DNA of 64,000 nucleotides from Paenibacillus uliginis N3/975. Lineage in GTDB: Bacteria; Bacillota; Bacilli; Paenibacillales; Paenibacillaceae. Where the stretch lies: assembly GCF_900177425.1 (NCBI RefSeq), contig NZ_LT840184.1, positions 6,105,948 to 6,169,947 of the forward strand. The letters run 5' to 3'. The translations under genes and the position numbers were made by a program. The notes beneath the pieces were generated by a model. The model did no database searches, was not told the DNA's origin, and saw nothing but the letters and a program-made list of their open reading frames with translations. Positions 25,969 through 34,118 of this stretch are shown here, in pieces. How positions within the stretch are numbered: position 1 is the first letter of the stretch; each line of letters starts with the position of its first letter.

Positions 25969-27618
25969 TTACTTTCCATTCTTAAGCTGAACGCGCAGCT
26001 CATCTTCCGGTTTCTCGGTTGTATAATTCATAATATAGATCTCAAGCTCTGACTTGTCGAACTTCTCATACACGTCCATTTCCCTATTGTCTCCATTCCC
26101 TAGCAAACTTATCATAGCTGATTTCCCGTAATTCGGCTCCTTGCCGTCAAAATAATAGGTTTGATTTACTCCGCCAAACCTCGGGTCGGAGCTCAAGGAC
26201 TCCACATAAAGGTTATTCTCCTTCATGTAGTATGTCCATGTGATTGGATATCCCGCAATGTTGGTGGTTAGGCTTTGATGTTTACCCGATATGCCGGTTA
26301 GCCTAATCGGATTCTTGTCCCCAGCATGCTCATCGACGCGGTGTTTCGCGATCAAGGAAACGGGTTTATTGGTCAGGGAGGCTGCGTCCAGCCCGGTCAT
26401 TTCAAAACGCAGCTCCGTCTTGTCGGATTGGTCCGGTACATACCATATACCTCCGTTTAGCAATGTACCGCCTACATCCAGCTGATACTTCATATACGGA
26501 ACCGTTGTGTATTTCTCTTCATGCGTCAAAATCAAGCGGACCTGGGTCGGGGTGACAATCATTTCATGGATCTCCGTTCCGCCAGGGACCTGGTCCAGAG
26601 GGATATTCAATTCTTCCTTAAATGATCCACTCTCCAATTGTTTCTTGGAAAGAGCCATATTTACGCTCCATGTCCCATTGGCTGTTCCCAACGTACGATC
26701 ATAACCAAGCTGGAACTGAGTGCCTTTTTCCCGTAATTGATCAGACTTAAATATTTGTTGGCTCAAGTATTCTCCGGAATCTCCCGGCGTTCCAGAAATA
26801 GGAGTTCCCGCTTCTATAATAGGCTCATTTTTGTCATTCATGGCTTGAATCCGTACCCAGCTTCTGTGTTGGAGCTCAGGATCAGTAAACGTAACGGCCG
26901 ATTTCAACAGCACCTTGTCCCCGGACTGATCAAAAGACTGCAGTGTCACACTGCCTATACCATCCTTCTGAATCTGGAAGACTTGCGTTTTAGGGTTATG
27001 AGGGTCGAAGTTGATGATCTGCTTCCCATCACCGGTGAAACGAATATTCTCCATCGTAAACTCAACGTCGGTAATGCTGCCATCCACGACCCACTCCGTC
27101 TCAAAATAGCCTTGGAATACACCAAGCTCCGCATTCCACTGATGGGAATAATATCCATCAATTGGATTTCCCTGATGATCTTTAAGCCCAATGTGATCAA
27201 AGCTCACTTGTTTTCCATCCCATGACGAGCCGGGATCCAGGCTATAGAGCAGAAAGGTCCGATTCTCATCCGTAAAAGCCGTATGCAGGGTCAATGTGAT
27301 GTCGTTGTTCGTAACTGATTGCTCAATCGTTTGGCCAAGACCTTGTTCTAGGGCGGACTGAATACCAGCTCTATACGAAAGGAGACTGGACCAATCATAA
27401 GTTAATGCTGCATAGACTGGTGTAGCCATCAGAGCAACGGATATTCCAACGACAATCGCTGTTTGTTTTCGTTTTCGAGGGCGAAGCGGTATCGATTCAC
27501 TGCCTACGACCTTCAGCTCATTCTGCTGGATACTGCTCCACATCCGGTCAAAATCAGGATAAGACACTGTATTCGAAGCCTTCATCTGGTCTTTCAGATT
27601 CTTTTCAATACGTTCCAT
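25969..27618 (-). CDS. Anti-sigma factor-like protein (DUF4179 type)
   Basis: A 549-aa protein with a cytoplasmic N-terminus (1-50), one membrane helix (about 51-71, TAIVVGISVALMATPVYA) and a large extracellular part. The extracellular part begins with a DUF4179-like domain (LTYDWSSLLSYRAG...NNDITLTLHTAFTDENRTFL) and continues into beta-rich domains. It overlaps the ECF sigma gene by 14 bases, as expected for an anti-sigma factor. The signal is unknown; the region outside the membrane is large enough for envelope sensing. Confidence 0.87.
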   Translation of the reverse strand: MERIEKNLKDQMKASNTVSYPDFDRMWSSIQQNELKVVGSESIPLRPRKRKQTAIVVGISVALMATPVYAALTYDWSSLLSYRAGIQSALEQGLGQTIEQSVTNNDITLTLHTAFTDENRTFLLYSLDPGSSWDGKQVSFDHIGLKDHQGNPIDGYYSHQWNAELGVFQGYFETEWVVDGSITDVEFTMENIRFTGDGKQIINFDPHNPKTQVFQIQKDGIGSVTLQSFDQSGDKVLLKSAVTFTDPELQHRSWVRIQAMNDKNEPIIEAGTPISGTPGDSGEYLSQQIFKSDQLREKGTQFQLGYDRTLGTANGTWSVNMALSKKQLESGSFKEELNIPLDQVPGGTEIHEMIVTPTQVRLILTHEEKYTTVPYMKYQLDVGGTLLNGGIWYVPDQSDKTELRFEMTGLDAASLTNKPVSLIAKHRVDEHAGDKNPIRLTGISGKHQSLTTNIAGYPITWTYYMKENNLYVESLSSDPRFGGVNQTYYFDGKEPNYGKSAMISLLGNGDNREMDVYEKFDKSELEIYIMNYTTEKPEDELRVQLKNGK

Positions 27619-28138
27619 ATTGTTTCTCTCCCTTCAACCAAAAGCTTTGATTTTGTTTGAGCTTTTTGCGCATGATCTTCAATGCTTTGTGAAGCCTTGA
27701 TTTCACTGTACCTACGGGTATTTCCAGTGTCTCGGCGATTTCCGCCATCGACAACTCGCCGACGTACCGAAGCGTAATCACAGCCATCAGCTTGTCCGGA
27801 AGCTGATTCAGCAGTTTCTCCCATTCGGCTGCTGCCTCTTTCTCTAATACGATGGTGTCTACAGACTTGACCGACGCCGTGGTCTGCTCATGAAGCCACT
27901 GAACCTGGTTCTGCTTTTCCCGTTTGGTCTGTTTCTTTTTAAGTAAGTTTAAGCAATGATTCATCGTGATGCGCATGATCCAAGCGCGTATATGCTCAAC
28001 ACTTCTCCATTTCTGACGAAATACGGTGACGAATACGTCATGACAGAGATCTTCCGCATCTTGTGCGTTCCGCAGCATGTAATAGCACGTGCGGTACACT
28101 TCCTTGTTATAAGAATCGAATAACTCGCGTTCCGTCAA
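27605..28138 (-). CDS. ECF RNA polymerase sigma factor 2
   Basis: A 177-aa sigma factor. Region 2 is FDSYNKEVYRTCYYMLRNAQ, DAEDLCHDVFVTVF and IRAWIMRITMNHCLNLLKKK. Region 4 is LPDKLMAVITLRYVGELSMA and IPVGTVKSRLHKALKIMRKK. The Ser/Pro pattern PVGTVKSRLHKA resembles SigX/SigV-like groups. It is coupled to the DUF4179 anti-sigma gene. A dispersed repeat copy lies about 80 bases upstream. Confidence 0.93.
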   Translation of the reverse strand: MTERELFDSYNKEVYRTCYYMLRNAQDAEDLCHDVFVTVFRQKWRSVEHIRAWIMRITMNHCLNLLKKKQTKREKQNQVQWLHEQTTASVKSVDTIVLEKEAAAEWEKLLNQLPDKLMAVITLRYVGELSMAEIAETLEIPVGTVKSRLHKALKIMRKKLKQNQSFWLKGEKQYGTY

Positions 28139-28218
28139 TGAAAGGCACTCCTTTCTTAGCGTTATGCAATATAAACAAATGACCCTCTGAAAGGGTTCAC
28201 ATTTTTTTCATGTTGCTG

Positions 28219-28245
28219 CATCACTACGAAGTGCGGATCATAATC
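28219..28245. repeat. Dispersed repeat copy C
   Basis: CATCACTACGAAGTGCGGATC matches copy A with one extra base. Copies B and C flank the ECF sigma 2 operon in direct orientation. Confidence 0.5.
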
Positions 28246-28273
28246 CATTTATATTGAATTATTTCATTTTAAC

Positions 28274-28319
28274 AAAAAGAACACCTGTCTCACTCTATAA
28301 AAAGAGGGGCAGGTGCTCT
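28274..28319 (-). terminator. Terminator after the inositol-phosphatase-like gene
   Basis: AGAGCACCTG...CC pairs with GACAGGTGTTCT (minus sense) and is followed by TTTTTG. It lies about 95 bases after the stop. Confidence 0.65.
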
Positions 28320-28411
28320 ACCGTTATTACCAAAATTAATCTAAGATCTTGCAATTACGGGGAATCTGTCTCGTTCATAATAACTGTTGTCTCTAGATTT
28401 TTTTCATGTAC

Positions 28412-29221
28412 TTATAAATCGTTACGTAACAACGAAAGAAGTTCTTCAACAATCCCAGGACTGGCAATCACGACTCCTTCTCCGTACAATTCAACGGGAA
28501 TTTCGGCAGAGACTTCTCCGATATGACCCGTTATTGCCCCTGCTTCACGAGCGATAAGACCTGCTGCTGCAACATCCCATGGAGCTAAACTTTCTGTATG
28601 TGCGTCTAGACGGCCGGATGCTACATAACAAATATCAATTGCCGGTGCGGCCAATCGACGAATATCTCTGCAATGAGTAGCTAAGAGATTGACTCTTTCA
28701 AGCGCCAGATGAACTTTGCTTTTATCATGAGGGAAGCCAGTGCCGACAACGGATTCCGATAGTGTATTCACAGGTTGAACTTGAAGCTGCTCACCGTTGC
28801 AAAAAGCGCCACCACCTCGAACCCCGACATAGGTTACACCCAGATCTGGCGCATGTACAGCTCCTGCCCAAACAACACCATCTACTGCAATCGCAGCAGA
28901 GATAGCAAAATGAGGGAGATTACGAGAGTAGTTTACGGTACCGTCCAAAGGATCAATGATCCAAAGTGGACCTTTAAACCTATCTTTAGCCAAAACCCCT
29001 TCCGTCGTTTCTTCCGAAAGAATACCATGTTCAGGGTAAGTACTAACAATAGCGTCACGAATTATATGATCAGAGGCTAAGTCTGCTGAGGTTACTAGCT
29101 CTCCTGCGTTTTTCATAGTTATCTCGACACGAGATTCATTTCGTAATTCAATGATTTTTTCTCCAGCTAAGCGGACCATTTTCTCGGCGAATATCGCCCA
29201 CTCTTGTGCATCCTCTTTCAT
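28412..29221 (-). CDS. Inositol-monophosphatase-family phosphatase
   Basis: About 269 aa of the IMPase/SuhB/FBPase superfamily. Metal and phosphate sites are intact: ILSEET near residue 75, WIIDPLDGTVNY near 93-104, and the C-terminal PWDVAAAGLIAREAG. It should remove phosphate from inositol monophosphate, 3'-phosphoadenosine phosphate or a related substrate in the cytoplasm. ATG at 29221 is preferred (GGGGTG at good spacing) over the ATG 18 bases upstream. It is the gene next to the cassette-like array but shows no flanking array repeat. Confidence 0.88.
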   Translation of the reverse strand: MKEDAQEWAIFAEKMVRLAGEKIIELRNESRVEITMKNAGELVTSADLASDHIIRDAIVSTYPEHGILSEETTEGVLAKDRFKGPLWIIDPLDGTVNYSRNLPHFAISAAIAVDGVVWAGAVHAPDLGVTYVGVRGGGAFCNGEQLQVQPVNTLSESVVGTGFPHDKSKVHLALERVNLLATHCRDIRRLAAPAIDICYVASGRLDAHTESLAPWDVAAAGLIAREAGAITGHIGEVSAEIPVELYGEGVVIASPGIVEELLSLLRNDL

Positions 29222-29397
29222 TTGGTGAACACACCCCATTTTAAGTCAAATGTAATTGCTCAATCTTCGTTACTTCAAATAATCCTTTAATCGAATAGAT
29301 GCCAATTTGCTAAAACCATCAATTAAATTGAGTTTATTTACATCTTCCTTCTCAAAATTTATACGATGTATGACACCTCATTGAGTTACAATCCAAA

Positions 29398-30399
29398 TCA
29401 ATTGAGCCTTAACCTTAACGTTTCAATAAGTTCATATTCGTTCTGTTCTATCCATTGTGTTCTAATAACTAGTTGATTAAGAATAAATCGAAAATAATTA
29501 TCTATCTCTCGCCCTGAATAATACTGACCTATGTAAATACATATCAATGATACATAGTACATCTGCATCAAAAAGGGAATCCATTTAATTTCTTCATCTG
29601 TTAATGTCATATGTTGAGAATACTCATCCAAAAATAATTCTAGATTTAAAAGTGAACCATCATCAAATTGAAGAAGATGGTTAATACAAATAGCTAATTC
29701 TAATGCACAAACATCATGTGAAGCAAAGTCAAAGTCTAACACTCCATTCATCTTCCTTGTTTTGCTATCAATAAGCAAATTAAAAATTAATATATCATGA
29801 TGAATAATTTGCTTAGGTAAGGCGTCAATAATAGATTCATTTCTTTGAACGGCTTGAAAAGTATTTTTTAAAATAGACAATTGGTTATGATCAATATCAA
29901 AAGGTGGCTGATCAATAAAATGGCTTACAGCTCTTTCATTAGACAGTGAATGAAGATTATATATGTTATAGAATTTTATATCGCGTATTAGGGTATCACT
30001 TTTAAATTTCTTAAATGCAGCCGATATTTCACCAACGGTTTTTCCATACTCCTTAATATCTGATATCCGTGTTAAGTCAGGAACTTCTCCTTCAATAAAA
30101 TGCATCACTGAACCAAATTGACCATTTGATAGCTCGACAAATCGATCCTCTGTCTTGGCAATTAAAAATCCAGGGAGCTTGAATGAAAGATCCTGTTGCT
30201 CAAGGAAAGTCGTTAATTCTATTTCGAATTTTAATTTCTCAAGATTTTTTGAGTGGTTGTCATATATTCTTGCAATATATTTCTTATTGTTAATGGTTAA
30301 AACTTGAGAGTAATTAGTTAGGCCGAATGGTACTGATTCGATGTTATCAATTTCTTCATTAAAATAATATGTCATCAGTTCTTTAATTAAATCCAACAT
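29398..30399 (-). CDS. APH-family small-molecule kinase (cassette gene 1)
   Basis: A 333-aa aminoglycoside-phosphotransferase-fold kinase. The catalytic loop IIHHDILIFNLLID (Brenner motif H-D-x4-N) and the metal Asp in GVLDFDFA are present; the N-terminal lobe has KKYIARIYDN with the ATP-binding Lys. This fold phosphorylates antibiotics, choline, homoserine and other alcohols, so substrate is open. AAGGAGG precedes the ATG. It is AT-rich and is the first of six single genes separated by attC-like repeats; it has a repeat on its 5' side only. Confidence 0.85.
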   Translation of the reverse strand: MLDLIKELMTYYFNEEIDNIESVPFGLTNYSQVLTINNKKYIARIYDNHSKNLEKLKFEIELTTFLEQQDLSFKLPGFLIAKTEDRFVELSNGQFGSVMHFIEGEVPDLTRISDIKEYGKTVGEISAAFKKFKSDTLIRDIKFYNIYNLHSLSNERAVSHFIDQPPFDIDHNQLSILKNTFQAVQRNESIIDALPKQIIHHDILIFNLLIDSKTRKMNGVLDFDFASHDVCALELAICINHLLQFDDGSLLNLELFLDEYSQHMTLTDEEIKWIPFLMQMYYVSLICIYIGQYYSGREIDNYFRFILNQLVIRTQWIEQNEYELIETLRLRLN

Positions 30400-30424
30400 G
30401 GTTTCCTCCTTTCATTGCCATATG

Positions 30425-30595
30425 TCGTATAACGTTGTTGTATTCACGAACCCTCACTGACTTAAGTGAGCGAAGCGAACGGGTCCGACGGACTTAGCCA
30501 GTGCAGGGTTGTCGCCTGATTTCACTCCTCCGAATTGCAACTTGGCGACCGAGGGACTCGCAAGAGGACTGATGCGTGAATAAGGTGTTATCCGA
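30425..30595 (-). repeat. attC-like repeat R1
   Basis: Imperfect palindrome, 171 bases. Outer arms: TCGTATAAC (30425-30433) and GTTATCCGA (30587-30595), one mismatch. Inner arms: TATTCACG (30441-30448) and CGTGAATA (30575-30582), perfect. Spacers are 7 and 4 bases. The interior holds CACTGACTTAAG / CTTAGCCAGTG and a second stem around GTCGCC/GGCGAC. It lies between the APH and GNAT genes. Confidence 0.8.
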
Positions 30596-30623
30596 TGCCA
30601 CCACTTCTTCGAATTACTCACGA

Positions 30624-31124
30624 TTATAACTTTATCCAGTAACGACAGATTCCGTCGATTATGGAATCAAGTTTTCCATTATTTCTTTCTGCTACTTTCC
30701 TGGAGCGCAAATTGATTTCATCACAAGTGACTAATAATTTATCAATTCCTAATTCTTTTGCTCTCTTTATCATTTCACTTAAAAAAAGCTTTCCATATCC
30801 TTTACCCCTCTCAGTTGGCCTAACAATATATCCAACATGGCCTCCGTACATTAATAACTTCTCATTTAATTGGTGCCTTAACTTCCCGTATGCAACAGGT
30901 TTTCCATCAACATACATCCAATAAATTGTTTGTGGTACGTGACCTTTAGGGAGGTCTATTCCCTTTGAATACTGAACCAATTGAGGTAAACTTCTCTTGA
31001 ATTCTTCAAAATCATTCTCGGGAAAATTTGTTGTAAAACCATTCTCCCCCAGCCCTATCTCTTGTATCATCTCGAAGATATCTTGACCATCAATTTCTCT
31101 CAGTTCTTCCAATTCAATCTTCAT
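30624..31124 (-). CDS. GNAT acetyltransferase (cassette gene 2)
   Basis: A 166-aa GCN5-related N-acetyltransferase. The acetyl-CoA loop is VRPTERGKGYGKLFLSEMI (motif A, R-x-x-G-x-G/A), preceded by the strand HVGYIV and followed by LLVTCDEINLRS. The acceptor is unknown. It sits between repeats R1 (29 bases after its stop) and R2 (38 bases before its start). That spacing leaves no room for its own promoter and suggests expression from outside or from within the repeat. Confidence 0.9.
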   Translation of the reverse strand: MKIELEELREIDGQDIFEMIQEIGLGENGFTTNFPENDFEEFKRSLPQLVQYSKGIDLPKGHVPQTIYWMYVDGKPVAYGKLRHQLNEKLLMYGGHVGYIVRPTERGKGYGKLFLSEMIKRAKELGIDKLLVTCDEINLRSRKVAERNNGKLDSIIDGICRYWIKL

Positions 31125-31162
31125 TGAATCAACCTACTTTACAAATGTTTTGGCGGTTTCAG

Positions 31163-31313
31163 ATAACGTTGTCATATTCGCGACGCCCATTCCCCTAAGA
31201 TAAGATAGCTCCTATCTTATCTTAGGGGATGGATGTATCTGCCTTATGTTCTTCTTCGAAAATACATCGGGCAGATCAAGGCCGAATGGACCGCAGCACG
31301 AATATTACGTTAT
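31163..31313 (-). repeat. attC-like repeat R2 with internal perfect hairpin
   Basis: Outer arms ATAAC (31163-31167) and GTTAT (31309-31313). Inner arms ATATTCG (31174-31180) and CGAATAT (31299-31305), with a 6 versus 3 base spacer asymmetry. Inside is a perfect 18-bp hairpin with a 3-base loop (31191-31208 with 31212-31229), and a second stem ATCTGCC/GGCAGAT. Confidence 0.8.
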
Positions 31314-31341
31314 ACGACGACTCTCTTAAATAACTCCCAGA

Positions 31342-32217
31342 TTAATTATTAGTATGAAGAAAAGCGAATAGCTCTATATTCATTTCCTCTACTCCTTGTC
31401 CAAGCCATATTAGGTGTCCCCATGTATTAAGGATACAAAGTTTGGAATTTGAAATATTATTATGTGCATTATACGCATGCTCGATTGAAACAGCCCGATC
31501 ATTTTGGCTATGCAGAATAAGAGTCGGGCATTTAATTGATTGCAAATCTGAAAGAGTGATATTACCTGTCTGCGATAAATCTATAAAAAAACCCTGTCCT
31601 GAGCGTTGGCGTTCTATCATTTCCTTAAACTTATTGATATCTTCATCACTAATATGGCTTTTTAATTCAGCATATGACAATTTACTAAAAGAAGGAGCCA
31701 TCTGTTTAAAGATAAATTTGGGGAATATGTTAATCATAGAGCTGAGTAACTTCCATGTATATTTCTCCAGTGAAGGGTGGAAGAGCATTTGGGCTGCTTT
31801 ATATTCTTTATCTTTAGGTGTAAGCCATTCTTTAGATACAGCAGATTGTAACGTAAGACTTTTTACACGCTCTTGGTATTTAGAAGTGAAATAAATCGCG
31901 CTAGGTCCACCTGCAGAAATTCCAATTACATGAACCTTGTCTAGCTTAAGATGATTTAAGAGCTCAATGTATGAATTGCAAGCCGTCGATAGGTTTAACC
32001 CATTATTAGGAGATGTTTTCCCGTACCCTGGTCTAGAAGGTGTAAGTATCGAATATCCTTGTTGTTCTAACTCCGTATATCCAAATTCTTCATTACAATT
32101 TGAATGCCCTCCGTGCATTACGAGAATGGGACTTCCACCTTTATTAACAATTGAGTATTCAATTGACAATTCATCGTTTTTATATACTTCAGTCGTTCTT
32201 TTCATATTTTGAATCAC
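31342..32217 (-). CDS. Alpha/beta hydrolase (cassette gene 3)
   Basis: A 291-aa alpha/beta-hydrolase. The nucleophile elbow is GISAGGPS (Ser about residue 102), the oxyanion region is VMHGGHSN, the late acid lies in HSQNDRAVS and the catalytic His in TWGHLIWLG. Cap-domain helices occupy about 130-210. The reaction and substrate are not predictable. It is AT-rich and lies between repeats R2 and R3. Confidence 0.9.
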   Translation of the reverse strand: MIQNMKRTTEVYKNDELSIEYSIVNKGGSPILVMHGGHSNCNEEFGYTELEQQGYSILTPSRPGYGKTSPNNGLNLSTACNSYIELLNHLKLDKVHVIGISAGGPSAIYFTSKYQERVKSLTLQSAVSKEWLTPKDKEYKAAQMLFHPSLEKYTWKLLSSMINIFPKFIFKQMAPSFSKLSYAELKSHISDEDINKFKEMIERQRSGQGFFIDLSQTGNITLSDLQSIKCPTLILHSQNDRAVSIEHAYNAHNNISNSKLCILNTWGHLIWLGQGVEEMNIELFAFLHTNN

Positions 32218-32277
32218 CTTCTTTATTCAACGGTTGGATTAATCTTTTAGAGATATATGTTTACTTCGGTCTGTCAT

Positions 32278-32436
32278 ATAACGTTTCTTGTATTCGCGAA
32301 CCCGAGAACCTTAAAGGAGCGAAGCGACCGGCCGCTACGCGGTTATTCGCAAGGTTGTCCATCTGATCCCACTTCTATCGAAAATCCTTGAGCGGCCAAG
32401 GAATTGTCAAACTACGCGGCGTTAATACGGGGTTAT
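32278..32436 (-). repeat. attC-like repeat R3
   Basis: Outer arms ATAAC (32278-32282) and GTTAT (32432-32436). Inner arms TATTCGCG (32291-32298) and CGTTAATA (32420-32427) pair imperfectly. Spacers are 8 and 4 bases. The interior has GCGACCGGCCGC and GAGCGGCC elements. Only 9 bases separate it from the stop of the next cassette gene. Confidence 0.72.
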
Positions 32437-32445
32437 GCGTAGTCT

Positions 32446-32972
32446 CTACCTTCCTCGCTCAGCTTTCAATATGATCTTATTAATAAAATCCGTTTTTGAA
32501 TCAGCATAGGCCAACTTATTTGTTGAGTTTTCCTTCGTCAATTTTTCTTTTAGTTCTTGATATTTTTTTCTAGCGTTTTCATTGGTTCTTAAATAATCTC
32601 TCAACGTCAGTTGCTTATAAAGATATTCGCTTCCGGTCTGATACATATGGATTTGATGTGTTCTTGGTTCTCCTTTATTAGAATAATGGCGATCAGGTAA
32701 TACATCAGTTCCTTTGTAAGAGTATCCAATCTTCTCTAATCCAGTTACACAACTAATACCTTCTTCAAAAGATTTTTTTCTATTGCAATGTCTATTATGG
32801 GTTTTGCACTTAATCCCTTTATTGCGGTACTTCCAATGTGATGAATAGCCAAGATGCTGTCATCTATTTCAACCCTTATTTTTTTCTCTTCTTCTTTAAA
32901 TTCATTTTCCCATTGTTCAGTCCAAGGAACGAGGAAAACCTGACCTTTAGGTAACCCGAGCACTCGTATCAT
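32446..32972 (-). pseudogene. GrpB-like (UPF0157) protein with frameshift (cassette gene 4)
   Basis: Two frames together give a complete GrpB-like nucleotidyltransferase-fold protein of about 175 aa. The first has VPWTEQWENEFKEEE, HHIGSTAIKGLSAKPIIDI (32972 down to 32780). The second resumes with GLEKIGYSYKG, YSNKGEPRTHQIHMYQ and LTLRDYLRTNENARKKYQEL. They are joined by a one-base deficit in an A7 run (plus-strand T7, 32773-32779); eight A residues would restore one frame. Decay, phase variation or a sequencing error are all possible. The two short frames are not separate genes. Confidence 0.78.
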
Positions 32973-33014
32973 CCTTTGTTCATTTTAGGTTTTTGATGAA
33001 TGTATTAATTGCGT

Positions 33015-33183
33015 ATAACGTCTTTGTGTTCACGACGTCCATTCACCTTAAGTTGCCCAGAATCGCACGTCGAGCACGATGCGGTTAGGTGATGGATGTG
33101 TTGAGCTGCCACCTGGTCGATTTCATCAGCCATTGACGAACCCGATGGGCTTGCCCCTCAACAATGCTAGAACGCATTGTTAG
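33015..33183 (-). repeat. attC-like repeat R4
   Basis: Outer arms: ATAAC (33015-33019) and GTTAG (33179-33183), pairing over TAAC/GTTA. Inner arms: GTGTTC (33026-33031) and GAACGC (33169-33174), with one G-U pair. The 3' edge GAACGCATTGTTAGGAG is close to the classical GTTRRRY core of integron attC sites. Confidence 0.7.
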
Positions 33184-33229
33184 GAGCATTTCCTGACTTC
33201 CCCGATTCGGCATACTATGATCAAATTCT

Positions 33230-33838
33230 CTAAGTTTTTTTTGCGAAGTATACTGCCAATAAATTAAATTCAATATGCAACAAACACGATAACAAAATCG
33301 AATGTGTCAAATCTGTAATGGCCCCAAAAAAGATTCCTCCCATAAAGGCAAAAATCATATATCTTATACTTTGTCGAGATAAGCTATAATATTGCAGATG
33401 AGTTATCGCAAATAGCAACGCAGTAATGACCACAGATAAAGTCACCGGCATATACATTACTTGGATTAACACTTCTGAACTAAGGTATTGATTTAAGTAG
33501 GAAAGGATTAATCCTCTAAAGATAAATTCTTCAATAACCGGATATGTAATTACAAAATTGATTATGTTGAATTTTCCAATTGGATTATATCCCGAAAATC
33601 GAGCTAATACACAATTTGCAATAATAAGTATTAAGAAAACTGGCATAACCTTTATTATGTTATCTGGCGAACTGAAAATATAGTTCCCCTTAGAAAAAGG
33701 CACCAAAATCATTGTGCCAACAGCCCAAAAATATAGACTGAATCTTACTAGGCTCTTAGACCGAAAAATTCTGATAAAGATTTCAACAATCTTGTATGAA
33801 AAAGTCAAAAATAATGATAATCCCAAGGCTATGAGCAT
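33230..33838 (-). CDS. CPBP-family intramembrane protease (cassette gene 5)
   Basis: A 202-aa membrane protein of the CAAX-protease/bacteriocin-processing (CPBP, Abi) family. Motif 1 is PVIEEFIFRG (EExxxR), motif 2 AITHLQYY (FxxxH-like), motif 3 HIEFNL. About six membrane segments. Members process prenylated peptides or provide self-immunity to bacteriocins; here there is no peptide gene beside it. It is AT-rich and lies between R4 and R5. Confidence 0.88.
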   Translation of the reverse strand: MLIALGLSLFLTFSYKIVEIFIRIFRSKSLVRFSLYFWAVGTMILVPFSKGNYIFSSPDNIIKVMPVFLILIIANCVLARFSGYNPIGKFNIINFVITYPVIEEFIFRGLILSYLNQYLSSEVLIQVMYMPVTLSVVITALLFAITHLQYYSLSRQSIRYMIFAFMGGIFFGAITDLTHSILLSCLLHIEFNLLAVYFAKKT

Positions 33839-33918
33839 AGTTATCTCCTAGTCTTCGCTATCTTTCTTTATAAAGTAACGTATAATTTCACATGACCTGC
33901 ATCTACTTCAGGAATTTC

Positions 33919-34080
33919 ACCTAACGTCTGGGTGTTCACGAATCTTCACTGGCTAAGGCGCGAATGCGCCGGGTTCGATGGACTTAGCCAGTGCAGAGTT
34001 GTCTGCCTGACTTTACTTCTTTGAACTGCCTCGGGCAGACCAAGGATCGCTTGCGATCAGCTGCGTGAACACGATATTAT
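33919..34080 (-). repeat. attC-like repeat R5
   Basis: Left edge ACCTAAC (33919-33925) fits RYYYAAC exactly. Inner arms GTGTTCACG (33932-33940) and CGTGAACAC (34064-34072) pair perfectly over 9 bp. The right outer arm has decayed to ATTAT. The interior stem CACTGGCTAAG / CTTAGCCAGTG is perfect, and the sequence is clearly homologous to R1 (shared GACTTAGCCAGTGCAG). Confidence 0.78.
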
Positions 34081-34118
34081 ATGATGCTGGCACCTTCCTG
34101 AGATGCCTACAATATGGT

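Noticed and set aside
32745..32972. Separate 75-aa gene next to a 66-aa gene
   Set aside because: They are two halves of one GrpB-like gene broken at a homopolymer.
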